Shown piece after piece: positions 6,953 through 15,380 of a stretch of 17,778 nucleotides of DNA. Every line of letters starts with the position of its first letter. Within the stretch, counting starts at the first letter, position 1. A program made the translations under genes and the position numbers. The notes beneath the pieces were generated by a model that saw only the letters and a list, made by a program, of their open reading frames with translations, did not search any database and was not told the DNA's origin. Source of the stretch: an uncultured Lachnospiraceae bacterium (GTDB lineage: Bacteria > Bacillota > Clostridia > Lachnospirales > Lachnospiraceae); NCBI GenBank assembly GCA_902782965.1, contig CACZPG010000009.1, positions 1 through 17,778 on the forward strand. The letters run 5' to 3'.

Positions 6953-7993
6953 TTGAATAAGGGTAAGAAATTTTCAGATTTTAAACTGGTCAGTTTTTTA
7001 GACAGAATCGACTTATTTATGTCTCTGCTCTGGATTCTATGGGCACTGATACTGGTATATTCTTCGATATTTATTGATTACAATCATTTCATAATAGATA
7101 TCCCTGATATAGTCGCCTATGTTTCTCTGGGGTTTGTTGTAATACTCACATTAGTAATCAAGAACTATTGTTCCAAAGACTCTGCCGATTCTAAAAGAAA
7201 AAAGATATTTCTCGGATGGAACGCTGTCTTCCCTCTCATATATAATATTATCTTATTAATTCTAATGGATAAACTATACGATTTCTCCGGAGTATTTCTC
7301 GGCGGATTCACCAGTCAGTTAATGAGAATAATAAATATAGTTCTTTCGATTGTTTTTATCATTATTTACTATGTCAGAATTCATATCAGAAATAGAGCAA
7401 GTCAGAAAGGCAAAGTAATTAATACAGATAGACTCCGACCGGTTAAATCAGTTCTTAATATATTTGTATTTGCAGCCGGATGTATTGCCCTCATAATATT
7501 GGCCATTACATGGACAGTGGAAGGAATAGACTATCAGAAAACTCAAAAGTATATAACCAGCACTTCACTGTTCAAAGAAGAAATGAATAACAAAATACCG
7601 GAATCAGAGAATCCATACAACGAAGCCTGGCTCGCTGTCCTGACTGTTGAGATGATGTCTGAAGGTCAAACCTTTGACATTGATTCAGAGAACGGAAATG
7701 CTTTCAGATGTACTTCTGTATCCCAGAAGGTATTTGATAAAGCAGCCACGGATTATAAGAATTTTATATCAGAAAATACACTAGATAGTAGTTTTTCAAA
7801 TAAAGAAACAGACAACTGCACTGTTCTGTACTGTTATGATGACCGAACAGTTCATTACTGCTTCTCTGTAAACGGTAAAGATTCTGATGGTAATTTCATC
7901 AGAGCCACTATTGACTGCAAATATGATGAAAACTGGAATCTTGTCAAAATCTATGCAAAACCATACGTTATAGATAAGAATAACAGAGAATAG
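6953..7993 (+). CDS. Uncharacterised membrane protein with a C-terminal soluble domain
   Basis: I do not recognise a family. The 346-residue protein has five hydrophobic segments at about 20-40, 53-70, 87-105, 124-142 and 167-187. A soluble region of about 155 residues follows and contains several cysteines. With a Lys-rich N-terminus inside and an odd number of segments, the C-terminal region would lie outside the cell; this is inference. The Lys/Arg-rich stretch 70-86 and the loop 143-166 would be cytosolic. The start codon is TTG, supported by AGGAGG 6 bases upstream (6941-6946); no ATG nearby has a ribosome site. It is a single-gene unit with its own promoter, convergent with the alpha-galactosidase gene. 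No clear terminator separates the two convergent genes. Confidence 0.75.
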   Translation: MNKGKKFSDFKLVSFLDRIDLFMSLLWILWALILVYSSIFIDYNHFIIDIPDIVAYVSLGFVVILTLVIKNYCSKDSADSKRKKIFLGWNAVFPLIYNIILLILMDKLYDFSGVFLGGFTSQLMRIINIVLSIVFIIIYYVRIHIRNRASQKGKVINTDRLRPVKSVLNIFVFAAGCIALIILAITWTVEGIDYQKTQKYITSTSLFKEEMNNKIPESENPYNEAWLAVLTVEMMSEGQTFDIDSENGNAFRCTSVSQKVFDKAATDYKNFISENTLDSSFSNKETDNCTVLYCYDDRTVHYCFSVNGKDSDGNFIRATIDCKYDENWNLVKIYAKPYVIDKNNRE

Positions 7994-8063
7994 CTGAATA
8001 ATAGATAAATACAAATTTACAGACTATTTTCAAAACAAATTTTCCGGCATTTTTCAACTTCTA

Positions 8064-10550
8064 TCAGATTGTTTCTTCCTCCATATAATATATTCTGGCA
8101 CTATAATCCGAAAAAACTCTGGTTTTATCATTAAATCCAGTCCCTGCATATGCCGGCGAAAGTTTCACACCTGCATTCATCAAGGCACTTCCAAACATTT
8201 TAAGATTCTCCTTTTCACCGTCCAGCTTAACGAATTTAGATACTACTCTCTGAGTAACTGAATCAGGTTTAATATGAATTGGCGATGCAGTATTTACCAG
8301 GTCTCCGAATTCCTTAATATTTACTTTAATCTCTTTATTATAGAAATGATAATATTTATCCTCATCCAAGCCGGCAGCTCTGTAATACTGATATGCCATA
8401 TTCGGAACTACCATTTTCTGGACTATCATTCCAACTGCTTTAGATTTATCAGGTGCAACAACTGTCCACTCCGTAATATTATTATCATTACGGGTAAGTA
8501 CACTTCCTGAAGCTGAGTAACCACCGGATGAAAGTCCATGATTAATTCCGGCCTGACTGGTCACGCCGGTAAAGCTTCGACCTCTGTAGATCTGACCATA
8601 CTGAAAAACTTTTCGAAATTGCTTATACATTTTGATCTGCTCTTTTATCTGATCAATCTCATCTCTGCTGATATCCACAAGATTACACTCATAACCGAGA
8701 CTTCCAAATGCTGCAACAGAAAAACGTGTTGCAAGAGGAGTCACACGAAGGGATTGATGATTAGGTACACCGGACACATGAGCCCCCCAGCAGTTCTGAG
8801 GGTAACCATAGCTATAACCGGTCTGAATCTCTGCTCTCACAATAGCATCTGTATCATCACTTCCCCAGATCTGCGGAAAGTAACTGAGTATTCCCAGATC
8901 GAAACGATTACCTCCGGCAGAACAGCCTTCAAAAAGAATTTCAGGAAATTTCTCAGTCAGAGTTTTCATACAACGATAGAGACCGATCATATATCGATGA
9001 GTCAGCTCTCCCTGTCTGTCATTAAGATTAATAGAATAAATATCCGTCAGAGTCCTGTTCATATCCCATTTAACATATGCAATATTAGCAGAACTGAAAA
9101 CCTTCGACATGGATTCAATTATATAATCCTGTACCTCCGCCCGAGAAAGATCCAGTATTCTTTGATTACGGCCCTCACTATGAGGTCTGTCCGGAATCTG
9201 AATAGCCCAGTCCGGATGATTACGATAGAGATCTGAGTCAACATTCACCATTTCAGGTTCAACCCAGATACCAAACTGCATTCCAAGCTTGTTTATTTTA
9301 TCAGCTAAGCTCTTTACGCCGCCCGGAAGTTTATTGGGATTTGGTGTCCAGTCTCCAAGAGAACAGGTATCGTTATCTCTCTTACCAAACCAGCCGTCAT
9401 CCATTACAAACAATTCTATTCCTACTTCTTTCGCTGCTTTCGCCAGTTTAAGGAGCTTATTTTCATTAATATCAAAATATGCTGCTTCCCAGCTATTCAG
9501 AAGAACCGGTCTTTCCTTCTTAGCCCATTTACCTCTTACAACATGATTTCTGACAAAGTTATGTAAACCACAACTCATACCATTGAAGCCTTTATCAGAA
9601 AAAGTCATCACAGCTTCAGGTGTTTCAAACATTTCACCCGAATCAAGCTTCCAGCTGAAATTTCTTGGATTAATACCCCATAGAAGCCTGGTCTTTCCGA
9701 ATTCGTTTACTTCTGCTATCTCAGCATGATTCCCACTATAAATAAGATTGAAACCATATGCGATCCCTGTATCTTCTGTAGTCGTCGGTGTTGAAAGCAT
9801 GAAGAATGGATTAGCATTACTTGAAGAGGTTCCCGTATAACTGGAATTAATATGTTTTCCGGCTATAAGCGGAATATCCTTACGACTCATTTCTCTGGCC
9901 CAGGCCCCATTAAAGGTTGACATAATGTATCCAGCCTCAGGCATATCCAACTGTCCTGACATAAACTGCTTTATAGTCACAGCTTCAGAACCTTCATTTA
10001 TCAGTCTGGCTGATCTGGTAATAACATCTTCATTTTCAAAGATATAATAATCAATGATCATTCTCAGGCTGTTATATCTGTCACATAAAACTATACGAAG
10101 ATGATTATTCTTCTGATTCTCCTTATTATTCTCCTGTGAAGCATCAACACTGCTATTCCCTTGTAAACTTCCGCTAAGATCATATGAGGATGGCATAGTT
10201 TTCAAAGGTATTTTCTCATTGTCCATCTCAAAAGCTTCAAATAAGAAATCTGATGTTCTGCTTCCATCCGCATTCTCAATCACTGCAAAAGCTTCCCTGT
10301 TATCGCCCTTTCCTTCAAAAGAAGCCTCCAGGCAGAGATTGTTCAAGGTCAGATATGGATACTCCGGACTATAGGAATTATTATTTCCTGCAATGAATTC
10401 CTGTCTTTCAACAAGTCCGTCAAGGGAATCTGTAACGCGTATTTTCTTTCCGTAATATAAGTGTTCGAGATGGCCGCTATCCATAATTCTGAAAACATAC
10501 GAAGTATTAGCTGTATTCAGAATGAAATATTTCTTTCCATTTATTATCAT
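8064..10550 (-). CDS. Alpha-galactosidase, GH36
   Basis: This enzyme hydrolyses terminal alpha-galactosides such as melibiose, raffinose or galactomannan side chains. No signal peptide is seen, so it should be cytosolic. The 828-residue form has an N-terminal beta-sandwich, then the barrel: DDGWFG (384-389), GIWVEPEMV (427-435), YVKWDMNR (492-499, nucleophile Asp496), EGCSAGGNRFD (541-551) and GSDDTDA (563-569, likely acid/base Asp566). The protein is about 100 residues longer than typical bacterial GH36 enzymes, with an Asn/Gln/Ser-rich insert near 125-149 and another loop near 665-690. I chose the ATG at 10548-10550, with a GGGG ribosome site 6 bases upstream. A TTG 12 codons earlier is possible but overlaps the promoter. 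It is the last gene of the galactoside cluster, behind a terminator and with its own promoter. Confidence 0.92.
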   Translation of the reverse strand: MIINGKKYFILNTANTSYVFRIMDSGHLEHLYYGKKIRVTDSLDGLVERQEFIAGNNNSYSPEYPYLTLNNLCLEASFEGKGDNREAFAVIENADGSRTSDFLFEAFEMDNEKIPLKTMPSSYDLSGSLQGNSSVDASQENNKENQKNNHLRIVLCDRYNSLRMIIDYYIFENEDVITRSARLINEGSEAVTIKQFMSGQLDMPEAGYIMSTFNGAWAREMSRKDIPLIAGKHINSSYTGTSSSNANPFFMLSTPTTTEDTGIAYGFNLIYSGNHAEIAEVNEFGKTRLLWGINPRNFSWKLDSGEMFETPEAVMTFSDKGFNGMSCGLHNFVRNHVVRGKWAKKERPVLLNSWEAAYFDINENKLLKLAKAAKEVGIELFVMDDGWFGKRDNDTCSLGDWTPNPNKLPGGVKSLADKINKLGMQFGIWVEPEMVNVDSDLYRNHPDWAIQIPDRPHSEGRNQRILDLSRAEVQDYIIESMSKVFSSANIAYVKWDMNRTLTDIYSINLNDRQGELTHRYMIGLYRCMKTLTEKFPEILFEGCSAGGNRFDLGILSYFPQIWGSDDTDAIVRAEIQTGYSYGYPQNCWGAHVSGVPNHQSLRVTPLATRFSVAAFGSLGYECNLVDISRDEIDQIKEQIKMYKQFRKVFQYGQIYRGRSFTGVTSQAGINHGLSSGGYSASGSVLTRNDNNITEWTVVAPDKSKAVGMIVQKMVVPNMAYQYYRAAGLDEDKYYHFYNKEIKVNIKEFGDLVNTASPIHIKPDSVTQRVVSKFVKLDGEKENLKMFGSALMNAGVKLSPAYAGTGFNDKTRVFSDYSARIYYMEEETI

Positions 10551-10576
10551 TTCAAACCCCTTTTCCCCATAGTAAT

Positions 10577-10605
10577 ACATTATCAATATTGATATTACTT
10601 TTCAA
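10577..10605 (-). promoter_or_regulatory. Promoter of the alpha-galactosidase gene
   Basis: On the minus strand TTGAAA (10600-10605) and TAATGT (10577-10582) have a 17-base spacer. It begins within the tail of the terminator that follows the symporter gene, so GH36 can be expressed independently. Confidence 0.6.
10581..10594. promoter_or_regulatory. Candidate operator in the promoter spacer
   Basis: TATCAATATTGATA is a perfect 14-bp palindrome located almost entirely between the -35 and -10 of the alpha-galactosidase promoter. A repressor bound here would block RNA polymerase. It does not resemble the GAAAC/GTTTC sites at the tetR promoter, so a different regulator may act. Confidence 0.5.
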
Positions 10606-10643
10606 AAAATGAGTCAAAAGATCTGTCCCTTCTGACTCATTTT
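10604..10643 (-). terminator. Intrinsic terminator after the symporter gene
   Basis: Arms 10606-10616 and 10633-10643 pair perfectly (11 bp) around a 16-base loop. On the minus strand the stem runs into six T residues (A-run 10604-10609 on the plus strand). It separates the tetR-GH2-symporter unit from GH36. Confidence 0.75.
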
Positions 10644-10650
10644 AGATTAT

Positions 10651-10671
10651 GAGAAGCAAAATCAGCTTCTC
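10651..10671 (-). other. Small hairpin just after the symporter stop
   Basis: GAGAAGC (10651-10657) pairs perfectly with GCTTCTC (10665-10671) around a 7-base loop, starting 3 bases from the stop codon. It has no U-tract of its own. It may protect the transcript end or assist the terminator immediately downstream. Confidence 0.5.
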
Positions 10672-10674
10672 ATA

Positions 10675-12090
10675 TTATCGTGCCTTCAGCTCTGCTGTTA
10701 TCTCTTCCATTTTCTGCTCCGTCAGAATGAATTTCTTCCAGAAAAGAATTACAGCAATAATGAGACCAATAATAGGAATAATTGTCATAGTCATCCTAAG
10801 TCCAAGCTTAGAGGATTCAGCTACGTCTTTAGCGAAATCATATGCTTCTTCTACATCAGATCCTGTTTCTGATTTAAGATTATTCAGAGACAGACAGATT
10901 GAAGCAATAAGCGCAGCCACACCGGATGCAAGCTTGACCACAAAAGTCTGCATTGAGAATATTACAGATTCGTCTCTTCTATGATTCTTCAGATCACCAT
11001 AATCTACCGTATTGGCAAGGAAAACAGTTGTAAGAACCTGAAGCACGCCATTTGCAGCAAAGATAAAGAATCCGGGAATAAACAGAATAAATACATTTGA
11101 CATATTAATAAATGCTATTGCAAACAGTACAGCATATCCTATCATCGCGCTTGTAAGACATATATAGAATATCTTCACATTGCTTGCAAACTTACGAAGC
11201 AGTGGATAGAAAAGCATCATCGACAGAATCTGAACAGCTCCGCCAAACATATTGAATAATGTATAACTTCCCTTCCATCCTTCTCCGCCAAAATCATATT
11301 TGAAGAAATAAATAACAAGATTTGAAGTAATATATATACAGGTATTAATTAATACTATAGAAATAACTATTACCATGGCCTGATCGTTTGTTATAAGAGC
11401 CTTAAACATCTGTCCTACGGACGGTGACTCCATATCAACTGTAGCCTGTTCCTTGATATTTATGCAGGTGATTGTGATAAATACAACAAACAGAATTGAT
11501 ACAATAAGTGCAAACCATTTGAAACCAGCTATCTCAATCTGCTGGGCAGTAGCATCCGCTCCAACAATAATCTTACCAATACCACTTACGATCATTACAG
11601 TAAATATCGTGACAAGAGCTGAACCAACGCCGGCACAGGAACGAGCAAGAGTCGTAAGACCTTCTCTCTCTTTACCGCTTCTTGTAAATGCAGGAATCAT
11701 TGACCAGTAAGGAATATCCATCATAGTATAGGTTACACCCCAGAGGATATAGGTTACCGCTGCATACGCCACCAATCCTGAGGCACTGAGTGTCGGCGGA
11801 CAGGCAAACATCAGAAAGAGAATTACTGCATTGGTAATTGTTCCGATCATAAGCCATGGTCTGAATTTACCCCACCTGGTCTTGGTTTTTGCAACAACAA
11901 TTCCCATAATAGGATCATTAAATGCATCAAATACACGGGCAGCCATAAGTATGATACCCATTGCTATCGCATTTACTCCCAAAACATCCTGGAAGTAATA
12001 GAGAACATAACTTGCGGAAAGCATGTAGACCATATCTTTACCTATGGCGCCAAGTCCATATGATAATTTTTCTTTAAAACCCAGTTTCAT
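10675..12090 (-). CDS. GPH-family sugar:cation symporter (MelB-like)
   Basis: This 471-residue, 12-segment inner-membrane transporter of the glycoside-pentoside-hexuronide family should import galactosides with Na+ or H+. The first helix motif YGLGAIGKDM (11-20) and the ARVFDAFNDP stretch (51-60) place Asp55 and Asp59 exactly as in the cation site of E. coli MelB. GKFRPW (74-79) is the conserved loop between helices 2 and 3. A late DYGDLKNHRRDES stretch is also typical of the family. I chose the ATG at 12088-12090, which has AAGGAG 7 bases upstream; a TTG 9 codons earlier has no site. It starts 23 bases after the GH2 stop, so it is in the same operon. The substrate is inferred from the two neighbouring galactosidases; xylosides or glucuronides cannot be excluded from the sequence. 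Confidence 0.88.
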   Translation of the reverse strand: MKLGFKEKLSYGLGAIGKDMVYMLSASYVLYYFQDVLGVNAIAMGIILMAARVFDAFNDPIMGIVVAKTKTRWGKFRPWLMIGTITNAVILFLMFACPPTLSASGLVAYAAVTYILWGVTYTMMDIPYWSMIPAFTRSGKEREGLTTLARSCAGVGSALVTIFTVMIVSGIGKIIVGADATAQQIEIAGFKWFALIVSILFVVFITITCINIKEQATVDMESPSVGQMFKALITNDQAMVIVISIVLINTCIYITSNLVIYFFKYDFGGEGWKGSYTLFNMFGGAVQILSMMLFYPLLRKFASNVKIFYICLTSAMIGYAVLFAIAFINMSNVFILFIPGFFIFAANGVLQVLTTVFLANTVDYGDLKNHRRDESVIFSMQTFVVKLASGVAALIASICLSLNNLKSETGSDVEEAYDFAKDVAESSKLGLRMTMTIIPIIGLIIAVILFWKKFILTEQKMEEITAELKAR

Positions 12091-12113
12091 AAGCCCTCTC
12101 CTTTTTCCTATCT

Positions 12114-14573
12114 TCAATTGACATTAAAATTAATTGTAGTTGAATTACCATGTTGAGGTGTAATAACCAGCTTGGCATCACCTTTCTTTCCGGTGGTTCT
12201 TACATAGGTTCCGCCCATTCCACCCTGAAGAGAAATAATACTTGGTCCAATAATATCGATAGGACCTATTGTAGATAAACTTACAGGATCATTGGCGAAG
12301 AACATTATATTTCCGTTTTCATCTTTGTCAGTAATCCTTACAGAAGCAACATCATAAGTATCACCTTCTACAAGGTCGGTATGATCAACCTTAGTATATA
12401 AGGAATGTCTTGTCATCGGAGCTAATGTTACTTCTTTGACAATACTTCCATCCTTAATTGCTTCAAAGCGATATACCGTTGATTTACCGCCCCAGTCACC
12501 TACATATTTATTATATAGAGCAACTGCTTCAGTCATGCTCATTCTATATTTGACACTTACATAACCGGCTTTTGCCATCATTCTCTTGGACATACCATAG
12601 AGTCCGACTTTTGCAACTTCATTAAGAAGCCCCTTCAGGTCTTCTACTTGTTTACGACTCATTTCCGGTTCTCCGACTTCAATGGCATCACCAATATAAT
12701 CATCAATCTGTACCGGTCCATGATTAAGATATTCATATGGAGAAGCACTCATATCATATTCCTTAATGAATCTGTCATTCTTATACATCTTCACGCTGTC
12801 AGCATTTGATAAAATATAAACATCTCCACGATTGCATCCGGGATGCTCACCTATATCCATTGAGGAGCTGATTGTCAGAACCGGATGATCATCCTGCTGC
12901 ATAGCATATACCGCTGCCGCTAGCTTAGGATTTCTAAACATATCCATAACACCGTGATAGCATATGCGATCCCCACTTCCGAAATCCTTGTGAGTGTTAT
13001 AATCAAACATACACCAGCCAAAAGAACCTGCTATATCTGTATGCTTAGCTACCTCATTAAGTACATTAGCATGACGTTTCATATGCTCCATTCTATGTTC
13101 TTCCCAGTCAAATGCCTTAGTTGGATACATATGTCCGTTATATTCACTTATAAGATAAGGCTTATCAGGATTGGAAGTTACATCAGACTTCTTATCACAG
13201 CCCTTATTATCTCCGGAATGAGAGAAATCATTATACGTATAAACATCTTCCAGGAAACTGCCCTTCTTATAGCATCTTACACCACCGGTCTGACGGCTTG
13301 GATCAAGTTCACGGCAGAGTTCGTTGGTTCTGGTATAGAATTCATCATCATCAACAGATTCATTGATTCTTACGCCCCATAGAACGATTGACGGATGATT
13401 TCTGTACTGGGTAACCATCTCACGTACATTTTCAACTGCCTGATTCTTCCACTCACTGTCACCAATATGCTGCCAGCCGGGCATTTCGGTAAATACCAGA
13501 AGACCGATCTCATCACACTTGTCAATAAAGCTTTGTGACTGAGGATAATGCGAAGTACGAACAGCATTAAGTCCCAGTTCCTTCTTAAGAATTTCAGCAT
13601 CAAGCACCTGCATGCTCTTAGGCATAGCATAACCTACATAAGGATAGCTCTGATGTCTGTTCAGTCCTCTGATTTTAATTCTCTTACCGTTCAGATAGAA
13701 CCCACTGTTCTTAAATTTAGCCCTTCTGAATCCTATTACTGTAATATTCTCATCAAGTATTTTACCGCTGCGATCATACAGTACAGTTTTAATCTCGTAT
13801 CTCGCCGGATTATTAATATCCCAGAGAGCCACATCACCTGTAACCGCACTTATAGAATGAATATCAACCTCTTCCTTTTCTTCAGAAAGTGTGGCATCTG
13901 CACTATCAATCTTATATTCAGAAATCTCCTTGAAATCTCCATCGCAACATGGTCTGATAAACTGCTTAATGCTTCCTGAAAAAGCATGCTTTCTGCTGAT
14001 TTCAATCCTGGATACGGACTGGGAAGAGCCTACTCTGTCGATTCCATCCTTCTCATATTTCTCAGCCAGTTTAGTTGTGATAAATATATCTCTGATATAA
14101 GTTTCATCTTTAATATCAAGATAAACTTCTCGATATATTCCGCCATAGGTCATATAGTCAATAACAAACCCAAATGGAGGGAAATTCAGATCTTCCCTGC
14201 TGTCACATTTAACAACAATTACATTATCCTTTCCGTAATCAACATTCTCACTGATATCTACAGTAAATGCTGTATATCCTGATTTATGAACAAGAAGCTT
14301 TACGCCATTTACATATACGGTAGCTTCATGAGCTACACCTTCAAAGGTAAGCAGAAGCCTCTTACCCTTCCACTCCTCTTTAATCTGAATAATCCTTCTA
14401 TAGGCAGAAAGCATCTGATATTCATGCTCATCAAAATAATGATAAGGAGTCTCCTTTACAGTATGAGGAATACGCACTTCTGTCATAACAGTCGAATTGT
14501 AATCCTGCTTCAGCATAGAATCCGAAAACTTCTCAGCAAATTTCCAATCGTTATTTAAATAAATTCTTTCCAT
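12114..14573 (-). CDS. GH2 glycosidase, probable beta-galactosidase
   Basis: This 819-residue cytosolic enzyme has no signal peptide. A sugar-binding jelly-roll domain (about 1-160) and an immunoglobulin-like domain (to about 285) precede the TIM barrel. The barrel has IRGLNRHQSYP (301-311), acid/base Glu405 in RINES, and nucleophile Glu477 in ISEYNG. A C-terminal region of about 250 residues follows, probably one or two beta-rich domains. The NxK motif that marks beta-glucuronidases is absent from the segment after the nucleophile (it reads GSGDRICYHG), so beta-galactosidase is favoured. GGAGG lies 6 bases before the ATG. The tetR gene ends 27 bases upstream and the symporter begins 23 bases downstream. 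The linkage preferred, or activity on other beta-glycosides, cannot be judged. Confidence 0.87.
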   Translation of the reverse strand: MERIYLNNDWKFAEKFSDSMLKQDYNSTVMTEVRIPHTVKETPYHYFDEHEYQMLSAYRRIIQIKEEWKGKRLLLTFEGVAHEATVYVNGVKLLVHKSGYTAFTVDISENVDYGKDNVIVVKCDSREDLNFPPFGFVIDYMTYGGIYREVYLDIKDETYIRDIFITTKLAEKYEKDGIDRVGSSQSVSRIEISRKHAFSGSIKQFIRPCCDGDFKEISEYKIDSADATLSEEKEEVDIHSISAVTGDVALWDINNPARYEIKTVLYDRSGKILDENITVIGFRRAKFKNSGFYLNGKRIKIRGLNRHQSYPYVGYAMPKSMQVLDAEILKKELGLNAVRTSHYPQSQSFIDKCDEIGLLVFTEMPGWQHIGDSEWKNQAVENVREMVTQYRNHPSIVLWGVRINESVDDDEFYTRTNELCRELDPSRQTGGVRCYKKGSFLEDVYTYNDFSHSGDNKGCDKKSDVTSNPDKPYLISEYNGHMYPTKAFDWEEHRMEHMKRHANVLNEVAKHTDIAGSFGWCMFDYNTHKDFGSGDRICYHGVMDMFRNPKLAAAVYAMQQDDHPVLTISSSMDIGEHPGCNRGDVYILSNADSVKMYKNDRFIKEYDMSASPYEYLNHGPVQIDDYIGDAIEVGEPEMSRKQVEDLKGLLNEVAKVGLYGMSKRMMAKAGYVSVKYRMSMTEAVALYNKYVGDWGGKSTVYRFEAIKDGSIVKEVTLAPMTRHSLYTKVDHTDLVEGDTYDVASVRITDKDENGNIMFFANDPVSLSTIGPIDIIGPSIISLQGGMGGTYVRTTGKKGDAKLVITPQHGNSTTINFNVN

Positions 14574-14600
14574 TTGTAACCTCCATACATATTGCCATCT

Positions 14601-15164
14601 TTAACTCTGAACTATAATTCCATCTATAAGTATCTCCACAACTTCATCAAGTCCTTCATGATAGGATATCTTATTCTCTATCAGAATATCTCTTCGGAAG
14701 AACTGTTCCAGCGATGCCTCTAGCATCATCTTGAAAATCGGAATTCTGATATTTCTGATCACACCTTCTTTCATCCCCTGTTCCAGAAGTGCAATTGTTA
14801 TTTCCCATCCATTCTCAAGACGTTCCTCGACTTTGAAATATACATCAGGATATTTATCCTTAAGAATATAGAGCTGTCTCAGATCAATCTTCTTATAACT
14901 TTGTGGAAGCACCCCAAGAATTTTCCTTATCTTCTCCACAGTTTCCAAAGAATCATCCTCATAAATAAGCTGTTCCTCCTCCTTGATCTTATCAAAGAGA
15001 TAATCAACCAGCTCCAGAAACATATGTTTCTTATCCCTAAAAACAGTATATATAGTTTTCTTACTGATACCTAATTCATGTGCTATGTCGTCCATAGTGA
15101 ACTTCATACCCTTATAATTAAATACCTGCAGTGTTCCTTTAAGTATCTGTTCTCTAAGATCCAT
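14601..15164 (-). CDS. TetR/AcrR-family transcriptional regulator
   Basis: This 187-residue DNA-binding regulator has an N-terminal helix-turn-helix at about 24-43 (TMDDIAHELGISKKTIYTVF) followed by KKHMFLELV, the normal TetR start of helix 4. The C-terminal helical ligand domain is divergent, as usual. I chose the ATG at 15162-15164: AAGGAG lies 5 bases upstream, while a GTG two codons earlier overlaps that site. It is the first gene of the galactoside operon, so it is likely autoregulated. Its promoter is flanked by two GAAAC-N16-GTTTC inverted repeats, the best candidates for its operators. TetR control of a GH2-GPH pair recalls E. coli uidR-uidA-uidB, but the enzyme here is not a glucuronidase by motif. 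The inducer is unknown. Confidence 0.9.
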   Translation of the reverse strand: MDLREQILKGTLQVFNYKGMKFTMDDIAHELGISKKTIYTVFRDKKHMFLELVDYLFDKIKEEEQLIYEDDSLETVEKIRKILGVLPQSYKKIDLRQLYILKDKYPDVYFKVEERLENGWEITIALLEQGMKEGVIRNIRIPIFKMMLEASLEQFFRRDILIENKISYHEGLDEVVEILIDGIIVQS

Positions 15165-15202
15165 AAACACTCCTTACCATCCATAACATTTAAAAGAAAT
15201 AA

Positions 15203-15230
15203 GGAAACCAGAATTTTTATTCCAGTTTCC
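15203..15230. promoter_or_regulatory. Candidate TetR operator 1 (over the start site)
   Basis: GGAAAC (15203-15208) and GTTTCC (15225-15230) are separated by 16 bases, and the inner GAAT/ATTC also match: 10 of 12 arm positions are symmetric. The site begins 4 bases beyond the -10 and covers the expected start site near 15227, a repressing position. Confidence 0.65.
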
Positions 15231-15233
15231 ATT

Positions 15234-15262
15234 ATGATATCAGAAAATATCAAGAAAATCAA
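15234..15262 (-). promoter_or_regulatory. Promoter of the tetR-GH2-symporter operon
   Basis: On the minus strand TTGATT (15257-15262) and TATCAT (15234-15239) are separated by 17 bases. The promoter lies exactly between two candidate operators. The leader to the tetR ATG is about 60 bases. Confidence 0.62.
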
Positions 15263-15288
15263 GAAACTATTTTAAAAAATTTAGTTTC
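15263..15288. promoter_or_regulatory. Candidate TetR operator 2 (upstream of -35)
   Basis: GAAACTA (15263-15269) and TAGTTTC (15282-15288) form perfect 7-bp arms. The GAAAC to GTTTC spacing is 16 bases, identical to operator 1. It directly abuts the -35 element. The two centres are 59 bp apart. Confidence 0.62.
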
Positions 15289-15336
15289 CTTTTACTTTGA
15301 AAACTTCTTCCTCGTGTTTCGCGTGTTAAATAAAAA

Positions 15337-15365
15337 GAACCATCCGACGCTTCGTCTGATGGTTC
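15337..15365 (-). terminator. Intrinsic terminator of the zinc-ribbon gene
   Basis: Arms 15337-15349 and 15353-15365 pair with one mismatch and a 3-base loop. On the minus strand the hairpin is followed by TTTTTATTT. It lies 15 bases after the stop of the zinc-ribbon gene and insulates the tetR promoter region. Confidence 0.82.
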
Positions 15366-15380
15366 GATTTACTTTCAAAT

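Noticed and set aside
8538..9236. Open frame of 232 codons on the plus strand
   Set aside because: It lies wholly opposite the catalytic part of the GH36 gene, has no ribosome site, and its product has no recognisable domain. It is a shadow frame.
12114..14573. GH2 enzyme as beta-glucuronidase because of the uid-like gene order
   Set aside because: The NxK glucuronate-recognition motif is missing and the neighbouring enzyme is an alpha-galactosidase; beta-galactosidase fits better.
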